A DNA stretch of 64,000 nucleotides. Origin: Berberis thunbergii. Taxonomy: Eukaryota; Streptophyta; Magnoliopsida; Ranunculales; Berberidaceae. Under the pieces are notes generated by a model that was given only the letters and a program-made list of their open reading frames with translations, did no database searches and had not been told where the DNA came from. Each line of letters opens with the position of its first letter. Position 1 is the stretch's first letter. Location of the stretch: contig QNQO01001846.1 of assembly GCA_003290165.1 (NCBI GenBank), forward strand, positions 124,001 through 188,000, given 5' to 3'. Made by a program: the position numbers and the translations under genes. Positions 55,726 through 64,000 of this stretch are shown one piece after another.

Positions 55726-56440
55726 GGAATAAAACACTTCCATTAAAAACATAAAGAAACAAAGTACATTAGGGCGAACGGATGATAAAAGGGAAACAGA
55801 TGATAAAAAGGGAAACAGAACAACAAAAAGAAAAATTACAACTTAAAAAAAAATGGAAAATGATTTTTAAGGCTTTTTTTTTTCACAAAATAGACAATTT
55901 AGATATTGTGGTTGATGTAATGGCTATTTTGTGTCTACTTTTATGACCAATAATGACTATTTCAAAACCAAATTAATTTTATTAAATAATTTCTATACCA
56001 AATTTCTATACCATTATTAATTACATTAGGAAAAATTTACCAAATCTTAGCATAATAATTTGATTAACTTGTTGGTCAATGAAAACTTATAATTGGTTGC
56101 TCCTAATTAGAATCATTAATATCTATACCTACCAACAGCATGGAATGGGAGAGGTTCAGGGTAAATTTTTTTTAATTAAAATTATTAATAAAAGAGTTCT
56201 TATTGGTCATAAAAGTATAAAATTATGTTTTTTATTTGTTTAAGAAGGGTAAAGATGTCTTACAACTTTATGAGTTAACCTGGGTTAATAAAAGAGTCAT
56301 TGTTGGTCATAAAAGTATAAAACTAGGTATAAATTAGTCATTACATCAACTACGATATCTAAATGATCTATTTTGCGAAGAAGTAGGCCTTAAAATTCAT
56401 TTTCAAAAAAAAAAACTCTCTAACAAAGAAAGAAAAAAAA
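55726..56440. other. AT-rich intergenic DNA, no gene seen
   Basis: GGTCATAAAAGTATAAAA occurs twice (about 56206 and 56307). Confidence 0.5.
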
Positions 56441-56534
56441 CGCTCAGAATGGAATTTCCTTGGAACTAAAAGTGCAACGTACACATACCAAAAAAATGTA
56501 AAATCATTGATTGATAAGTCGAAGAAATTGAAAT

Positions 56535-57219
56535 TGTAAGGGAAATATTAGCTAATGTAAATAATTTCAACACAAGTTCTGAACCTAGGTGGTGAAAACG
56601 CTATGCAAGTAATAGCAAACAACAAGCAATATGCAGAAAATAAAGATGACACTGAGATTTACGTGGTTCGACGTTACCTACTCCACAGACGACAACTCTA
56701 TAATTATTTTATTGATATGGAAACACTTACTTGAAGATTACAATGTTGTCAAACAACGATCCTTGAGATTACCCAATCTCAAGCAAACAACACCACCAAA
56801 GGTTTGACGAAACTCGCAAATGAAGAACACCCGAAATCACTCGATTTCAATCTTTCTACTTGGCTATTGTTTCACAATGCACACACATTGAATCACGCCG
56901 AACTCGCAGCCTATTTCACTCCCTTCTCGCAGCCCGTTTCACACCGAACACGATGTTTGCTTAGTTGTGTATGCTCCTGCCTATAACATTGATTTGCTGA
57001 TCACATTGAGTGCTGCTGGTCGTTTTGTGTCTCGTTGTTGCCTTGTATTTCCTTCTATGCAATTAGTAGTTGTATGCTTGCTTTAAATAGAGAAAGAATA
57101 GGACATTGGCTCCCACATGAATTGTGAACCAATCACACCATCACACAAGGACTCTGAGTCCTTATTTGTAAATGACTCTGACTCACACAAGGTGTTTGAG
57201 TCATTGTAATTGTCTCACA
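56535..57219 (-). mobile_element. Ty1/copia LTR (3' LTR of the following element)
   Basis: Runs from TGTAAGGG to …GTCTCACA (TGT…ACA ends) and contains TTTACGTGGTTCGACGTTAC, typical of copia LTRs. On the minus strand it is preceded by the purine-rich AAGGTGGAGAT (57230-57220), the likely polypurine tract. The 5 bases before it are GAAAT. Confidence 0.75.
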
Positions 57220-57230
57220 ATCTCCACCTT

Positions 57231-60200
57231 GGAGAACAATTTCATGCCACCACACAAGCATTACAAACGACCACATAAGCATTTCCACATTGGCATGAAA
57301 TATTGTCAAGATCCAATTTTCGGTTTGAGAATCGTCGTCATTCCCCTAAGGACCCTACCCCTCTTGGGGCGTCAACACTGAGAGAGCCTGATCAATTTGA
57401 GACAATGCTCAAACTTGATCCCTGGAACCGCTTTTGTCAACATATCAGCTGGGTTGTCTTTAGTACTCACCTTCTCCAAGAGAACCTCACCATCCTTGAT
57501 GACATCCCTCAGAAAATGATACCGCGCATCAATGTGCTTCGTCTAGGCATGATGAACCTAGTTCTTCGCCAAATGGATACCACTCTGACTCTCACTTAAC
57601 ACTGTCACATCATCCTGAGTAACACCCAAATCACTAACCAAGCCTCGAAGCCAGATGGCTTCCTTCACCGCCTCTGATAAAGCCATGTACTCTGCTTCAG
57701 TAGTAGACAAAACAATTGTAGACTGTAATTGAGACTTCCAACTCACCGGACCCATCGTCAATGTAAAACAATAACCTGTAGTCGATTGGCGCCTATCAAG
57801 ATCACCAGCGTAATTCGAATCTACATAACCTCGGATCATATTTGACACATCTCTTCTCTTATATACTAAACCAACATCCAACGTACCCCGAAGATATCTC
57901 AATATTCACTTCACTGCCTACCAATGTTGTTTTCCCAAGTTTGACATAAACCTACTAACCAAACTGACTGCATGAGCGATATCCGGGCATGTGCAAATCA
58001 TGACATACATAAAACTACCAACTGCACTAGCATAGGGAATTAGTGACATGTATTCCCCTCATCCTCTGTGTTAAGAGACAACTTACCCGAGAGCTTAAAG
58101 TGAGTAGCCAAAGAAGTACTAATCGGCTTAGACGTATCCATGTCAAAACGGTGAATAACCTTCTCTAAGTATTGTCTCTGCGACAATGTCAGTCTGCCTT
58201 TCTTCCTATCTCTCACTATCTCCATCCCAAGTATCTTCTTTGCTGAACCAAGATCTTTCATCTCAAACTCCATGCTAAGTTTCAACTTCAATTTATCAAT
58301 TTCTTTCATGCTTTTGGCAGCAATGAGCATGTCATCAACATAAAGTAAGATAAATACGAAAGACCCATCCTTGAGCTTCTGTGTGAATACACAAGGATCA
58401 TACTGACTCCTTGCATATCCCTGCTCAATCATAAAAGTATCAAACCTTTTGTACCACTGTCTCGAAGATTGCTTCAACCTATACAGTGACTTATTCACTT
58501 TGCATACATTTTCTTCCTTACCAACAACAGTATATCCGTCGAGCTGAGACATGTATATGTCCTCCTCCAAATCTCCATGCAAGAAAACAGTCTTGACATC
58601 AAGTTGCTCAAGCTCTAAGTCATATTGCACTCCTAAAGCCAAAAGAACTCGGATAGAAGTGTGTTTTACTACCAGAGAGAATACTTCATTGTAGTCCACA
58701 CCTTCTTGTTGTGCATATCCTTTAGCCATCAATCTTGCCTTGAATCGTATACCTGTACAAGTACCCCTGGAATCACGTCTTTCACTGTGAAAACTCACTT
58801 ACACCCAATTGGTTTCTTTCCTGTAGGGAGTGTCACAAGCTCCCATGTATGATTCTTCTGAAGAGATAACATCTCCTCATCCAAAGCTTCCTTTGACTCC
58901 TTTTTCTGAACACTTCGCAAAACATGTGTATACGTGGTAGGAACATCATCATACCCATCAAGATTTGAGAATGCGCAAGCTGCGCCATCCTCATAACCAA
59001 ATCTAAGTGGTGCATGTCTGACTTTAGATTTTCTGTCTGTTGTTAAAGACGGTGTTTGAAACTGTTGAACCTGTTGTTGTGTAGAATCCATATCCCCATC
59101 AGTAGAAGCCTCATATTCTGCCACTGACTCATATCTGTATCGCCCATTCCCTCAGTAGAAGGAACATCATGCTCTGTATGAGATCTAGGAGCTCTAAGTT
59201 CCACCTGTAGAGAATCTCCAGCATCCTCATCTTCATCATAGCTATCACCCCTCCAAATAGGGGAACCATCTTTGCATCTCTCACACTTTGTCTGTAACAA
59301 AGCCTTCTCATGGAACTTCACATCTCGACTTATGACAAACTTCTACAAGTCAGGGCACCATAATCTATAACCTTTCACATTATCTAGATAACCGAGAAAA
59401 ATAACTTTCCTGACCCTTACTCCAATTTTATCCTCCCTAACATGAAAAATATGCTAGACAACCAAATACTTTCAAGTTAGAATATTCTGAAGAAATACCA
59501 AACCATACCTCCATAAAAATTTGAGACTCAATAGCTGATGAAGGAGAGCGGTAAATGAGATAGCACGCCATGTTTACTGCTTCAGCCCACCATATTCTGC
59601 CCAAACCTGCATTGGACAACATGCACTGTGCTCTCTCCAACAGGGTATTGTTCATCCTCTCTGCTACTCCGTTATGTTGTGGTGTCGACTTCACTGTGAA
59701 GTGTCTTCTAATGCTATGTTCCAAACAAAATTGCTTCAAGGAATCCTCGGTATACTCACCGCCATTGTAAGATCTCACTACTTTGATCACCCTTCCAGTT
59801 TGTTTCTAAATCATAGCTTTCCACTTCTTGAAGATATCGGTGACTTTATTTTTATGTTTCATGGTATACACTCCTACTCTCCAGCTGAAGTCATCGATAA
59901 AAGACACAAAATACATTGAACCCCCTTTGGATGTGACTCTAGAGGGTCCCCAAACATCAGTGTGGATGTAATCCACAATCCCCGTGGTGCTATGAGTAGC
60001 ATCACTAAAACTGACTCTGCATTGTTTCCCATAGATGCAATGTTCACAGAAATTCAGTTTTGCCATTTTATCACCGCCAAGAAAGCCCCACTTCCTTAAA
60101 GTTCATAGTCCATTCTCACCCATATGCCCTAATCGCATGTGCCATAATTGTGCGCGTGTCAAGTTTTTATCATCAACAACTGTAGAAACCATAGTTCCAC

Positions 60201-61450
60201 CTTCAATTATACTGCCTTGAAGGAAATACAAATTGGCATGTCTAACCGCTGTCATAAGCAACCTACCACCAAAATAAACAATGCAATACCCATTCTCACC
60301 AATATACTTGTAGCTCTGAGCTTCAAGCACCCCAAGAGAAATCAGTCCATTTGAAAGAGATGGAACATGACGTACCTCGGTAAGCTGTCTACATGACCTA
60401 TCTGCCAACTGAAATTTGACTGTAGCAACACCCATTGTCTTGCAAGGCCGAGAGTCACCCATTTTAACTGAACTGCCCTTAACGTCGCGATAAGTGCTGA
60501 ACCATTCCCTTACGGGGCACATATGATACGAAGCTCCCGTATCAAACATCCAACCGTCATACAAATGGTCATAAAATTTTTCCATCAGTGCATGTGCTAA
60601 GTCACCCCCGATTAGAATATCCTCTACCACATCCGGTGTCTCAATAATATTCACTACGCCCTTACTCTCATTCTCTTGCTTATTGTGATTATCCTTCCAG
60701 TCTGGACAATTCCTTATGTAATGGTCTTTGCGCTTACATTTGTGACATTCAACCTTAGACATATCTCTGCCTTTTGATTTAGATCGATTTTTTCTGTAGT
60801 TATTCATTTTGTAATTTTTTTCCCTTGTCATTGAAAGACCATGTGCTTGAACCTCCTAATTCGAAACACTCTTTCTAAAAGTATTTGCAAGTACAGCTTG
60901 AACAATATCACTATACACAAATTTCTCTTTCTTCAATGTTGTCATCTGATCAACAAGTGGTTCACATTCTGGTAACAAAGAAATTAACAAGAATAATGTT
61001 ATCTGACTATCTTCAAAATTAGCTCCCAAGCTAACACAATCTGAGTATAAACATTCAAATTCATTTATGTGACCAGTCATGAGTTTACCTGACTGCAACC
61101 TGAAAGTGAAGAGCTTTTTCTGTAGGTACATCACACTCATCTGATCATTCTGAATATACATAGCCTGAAGCTTATCCCAAATACCCTGAGTCGTCATCTC
61201 ATCAGCGAAGTTGTAAGCCACATTGCAAGAAAGACAAACGAATTGTACTACATACCTTCTGATCCATTTTACTCCACTTTTCGATAACCTCAACTGTCGC
61301 CTTATCTGATGATGGTTTTTTTTTTCTCATCTAGTGCATCAATCTGATCCAAACTAACCAGAATATCTTTACAATTCATTTGCCAAGCTTTAAAATTGTT
61401 CCTACCATTGAATCGAACAATATCGAATCCATGAACTTTCACATAACCAT
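57231..61450 (-). mobile_element. Ty1/copia retrotransposon body, 5'-truncated, inactivated
   Basis: Minus strand, in order: gag (61450-60856; FNGRNNFKAWQMNCKDIL, a T-run frameshift near 61315, then a UBN2-like region); zinc knuckle CHKCKRKDHYIRNC (60720); protease WMFDTGASYHMC (60550); pre-integrase WHMRLGHMGENGL; integrase HTDVWGP and FIDDFSW (59960-59890), then VRSYNGGEY (59780), where the second catalytic Asp is Tyr; reverse transcriptase with FILLYVDDMLIAAK (58350); RNase H YVDSNYAGDLDRRQSTTGY (57800). A Trp-to-stop change after PIGCK (58796) and other breaks inactivate it. No 5' LTR or primer site was found right of 61450. Domain order places it in copia, probably the Tork group. Confidence 0.92.
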
Positions 61451-61687
61451 TATCACGTGATGAAGAAGATTATTCAAGCCAACACTTTCCCAACAGAAAC
61501 CAAATACAGTCATGAGGTTATTTCTCTCCCGATATACCACACATCCCAAAATTCAAATCCATATCCAAATCCGCATCCATTCTAGCCAAAATACCTCTAT
61601 TAAAAATATGATCCCAAATTTCCTCAGACAAATAATGAACAATAGGGGGAGCTTCCTCCACACAAAGAGAAATAGGAAAATCTCCCA
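61451..61687. other. Unclassified insert between copia gag and host repeat
   Basis: About 240 bp rich in ATCCAAATCC-like sequence; not the expected LTR. May be a remnant of another insertion. Confidence 0.4.
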
Positions 61688-61884
61688 TAGAACGCCAGGC
61701 CTAGCATCTAAACAATATTAGAAGTAAGGAGCCTTGGTAACTCCACACCCTTTTCTAATCATCTTCATCGCTGGATGGAATCATCAATTACAAGTTAATT
61801 AGACATAATCATCGAAGCAAGGATCTCTTTTGAATCATTAGCCTCCTGCATTTCTCATTCATTAAGCATCTTGAGGTTAAGGTT
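61688..61884. repeat. Dispersed block, right part of the copia-split copy
   Basis: Matches 25797-25995 at about 90% identity. Confidence 0.8.
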
Positions 61885-62196
61885 CACTACACCAAATTGA
61901 CATTTTTGTAACAATAAAAAAAATAGTAATATTTTTTAGCTATAATAATCCACAAAACAATTTTACACATTTTCACAAACAAAGTGATTCAATAATTGTA
62001 TCACCACAAATAGTATGGGCTTACAAGTGATGCTATTCATGATGATTTAATTTATTGTATCACTTTTTTTGCGTAGCTATTTTTCATTTTGTTGACTAAA
62101 TTTAGTTTTGACTTGAAATTGTTTGATGGATTGTAATAGCTCAAAAGTGTTACTATTTTTTAAGTTGTTACAAATATGCAAATTTGATGTCGTAGT
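61885..62196. mobile_element. CACTA-like MITE
   Basis: Begins CACTACACCAAATTGACATT and ends, on the complement, ACTACGACATCAAATTTGC; GTAAC/GTTAC closes both terminal repeats. Non-coding. Target duplication ambiguous (GTT or TT). Copy at 24120-24417. Confidence 0.7.
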
Positions 62197-62209
62197 TCCA
62201 AGATGACCA

Positions 62210-62540
62210 TGACAAGTTCCACATGCTACGAACCCCTTGATGAACTATATGGCACCAAATCAGAGTCCACCTTCCTAATGTTTCCAAAACATCCTTTACA
62301 ACTCATTATGGAAACCTTGAATTTAAAGTGATGTCCTTAGGCCTCACCAATGGCCCAAGCATATTTCAAGCTTTCATGAATCAATTTTTTAAACCATACT
62401 AGTTTTCTTTGATAGCATCCCAGTCTAACGCCTCAACTTGGATACACATATCCAACACCTAAAAGCCACCTTTTCTACACTTAGACAACACAACCTCTTT
62501 GCGAATCGCAAAGGTGGAGGTCTTCTTAGAGTTAAGCTAA
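62210..62540 (+). pseudogene. Ty3/gypsy reverse transcriptase relic, second copy
   Basis: THYGNLEFKVMSLGLTNGPS with FQAFMNQFF is legible at about 62305-62395, and the following TCCAACACCTAAAAGCCAC matches 26800. Interrupted by stops. Confidence 0.8.
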
Positions 62541-62845
62541 GTCGTAATCTGAACATCTTACTACATTTTTAGTCGCATGGATTACATCCCACATCGCACA
62601 CTTATTCATCTAACATATTATTTTATGACATGACTTAACAGTAGCAACAACAACAATAATAACTCAATTCAATTGTTTTTCTCACATGGAAGCATTAAAA
62701 ACTACATTTGCTCCTTTTTTTTTTTATCAACTCGAATGGCAGTTGATAAAGCAGAAACATGTTTTTTTTTTTTTATCAACTTGGGACCCTCAAAATTTTG
62801 TGAGAAACGATATTGTAAATAGACATTTAGAATTTCTGCACATAG
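62541..62845. repeat. Intergenic DNA, partly a copy of 54890-55080
   Basis: ATTACATCCCACATCGCACAC and GTAGCAACAACAACAATAATA blocks are shared with 54900-55070. A T-run lies at 62764-62773. Confidence 0.6.
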
Positions 62846-62849
62846 AATA

Positions 62850-62950
62850 TGTTAATGAAGACCACATCTCTGCTCTCAAGTGCTTCAATGAGGGTGATGG
62901 TGACACTGACAATGACGGTGGCCATGATTATACATGCTCCAGCTGCATGA
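62850..62950 (+). pseudogene. IMA peptide relic, type B, outlying copy
   Basis: NEDHISALKCFNEGDGDTDN then DGGHDY, with the same 4-base insertion before the APAA codons as 34504. It marks the start of the third copy of the block. Confidence 0.87.
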
Positions 62951-64000
62951 ATGGATGATTGTAGAGTTAGCTGTCCATGAAGTAGTAATTCGATCATGTT
63001 TTTGCAATCAAAGCCCTAGTTCTAAGCAACTAGAACCTTGTCTTTTGTAGTGAGATAGAGAAACTTACTATAAAGATTACTTTTACTATCAATTTTGTAG
63101 TTTTCTCAATCATGTTATGGTGTCATGCTTTACAGGGTTTCTCCATTGTCATGGTGATTTCGAACTGTTGAAAGATAACACTCATGCATGAATTGCTTCT
63201 CAATTAATTATGCTTGTGCTATTCCCAATTGGACATTAAGAACTTTCACATCTTGTTGTGTAGATACTCATTGAAAAAATACACATATCGTATATCAGTC
63301 TGTTGTGGCGTTGCCTATAATCTGATTTTGTGTTGAACTTTGCACTTTCACTATATGGAGCCTAATCATAGCTTATGTTTATTTTCCTCTGTGTTTATTA
63401 CAACCAAAAATGGTGGACTAATAATATTTCATAGACAAAATGAACTTTAAAGTTCAAATTTTCTTCTCATATTAATAATCTATGCTTTTCAGGGAAAGAA
63501 GTTATATGGGGAAAAGGTGAAGTATATGATGGATGATATCTTTCCACATTCTCACATATGGATGTTTTTCCACTTACAAAAGTTGGCATGTGTACTGATA
63601 CATTCAGGCTTCTGCTCGCCACATTATTCCAATTTTCAAGCCACATTTTGTGCCACATGTAACTGGCATTGTGTTTCAAACACAATCTTTCAGCATTACT
63701 CCACACTTTGCATCTGAATGTACACTTTTTTTTAGCCTAGAAACCTTTTCTGACCTTACACACTCTGGTTCCCTCCAACTAAAGAGACCTTTCATCTTTC
63801 ATTTTCATCTTACATGATATGTGGTCCTAACATGATGGACCAGCTGCAATATCTAGGGAAGATGATGATTGTAGGATAATAAACGATTAAATAGATACTT
63901 TCTGAGCTATCACAGTCCTGAAAATCGTGTATTTGTTCGTCTGGGATGCTACAAAGACTATGGGGAGACCTCATCGTGTTCTTGATGCTCTACACAAGAT
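62951..64000. repeat. Third copy of the IMA block (matches 34608-35656)
   Basis: Nearly identical to 34608-35656 with an offset of about 28344 bp, continuing to the window edge. It contains the antisense frame at 63467-63706 and a type C relic at 63790-63860. Confidence 0.9.
63467..63706 (-). other. Conserved antisense open frame, third near-identical copy
   Basis: 79 codons, nearly the same protein as 35158-35451. See that entry for caveats. Confidence 0.3.

Noticed and set aside
56804..57599. Small plus-strand frames
   Set aside because: They lie in the copia LTR and antisense to its RNase H.

Overview
This window looks like intergenic, repeat-rich nuclear DNA of a eudicot plant. It is AT-rich and its genes are tiny or broken. 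It contains non-autonomous hAT, Mutator-like and CACTA-like elements, tRNA-derived SINEs, LINE, Ty1/copia and Ty3/gypsy remnants, and fragments of recognisable plant nuclear genes (V-ATPase c'', uS19/RPS15, CWC22). I cannot name the species.

Left part (1-33 kb). The left edge carries the 5' end of a minus-strand V-ATPase subunit c'' gene. After it come mobile elements whose boundaries can mostly be read directly from target-site duplications: a family of 90-190 bp palindromic elements with 9-bp duplications (Mutator-like), two related hAT MITEs and one 1.1-kb hAT-type element with 8-bp duplications, a SINE, a gypsy gag fragment, an orphan transit-peptide-like exon, and a 3.3-kb LTR-type insertion (17115-20438, 5-bp duplication) that carries fragments of two unrelated host genes, RPS15 and CWC22. 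A degenerate 30-bp minisatellite, polypurine tracts and a CAC-rich tract fill other gaps.

Centre (33.8-51.2 kb). This is the main discovery: a tandem cluster of genes encoding IRON MAN (IMA/FEP)-type peptides, the short acidic plant peptides ending in ...DDDGGYDYAPAA that in other plants activate iron uptake by occupying BTS/HRZ-type E3 ligases. I count 12 loci here plus one at 62.85 kb. They fall in two subfamilies. Type A (36294, 39292, 44199, 48042, 49161, 51003) starts M(V/F)P(V/I)S and carries up to three acidic YDYAPAA motifs in a row in one precursor. Type B (33865, 34504, 37253, 40174, 41887, 45430, 62850) has one C-terminal motif and an upstream degenerate one. Only 36294, 41887, 48042 and probably 40174 are intact; the rest carry frameshifts or stops. 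A third, very decayed set of short frames with a DDNxYxDGPAA-like end (type C) lies between them. The cluster grew by duplication of multi-kilobase blocks: 34.9-36.5 kb, 42.75-44.5 kb and 63.25 kb to the window end are copies of one block, so another type A gene is expected about 640 bp beyond the right edge.

Right part (51-64 kb). A 3'-truncated LINE, a 1.2-kb copy of sequence found at 14 kb, a 5'-truncated copia element with one LTR, a CACTA-like MITE and a gypsy reverse-transcriptase relic separate the main cluster from its last type B pseudogene and the third block copy.

The intact IMA genes are predicted to be co-expressed under iron deficiency from short TATA promoters that, in type A, share a palindrome (ACATGTC-ATC-GACATGT). 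That functional reading rests on family knowledge, not on data in this window.
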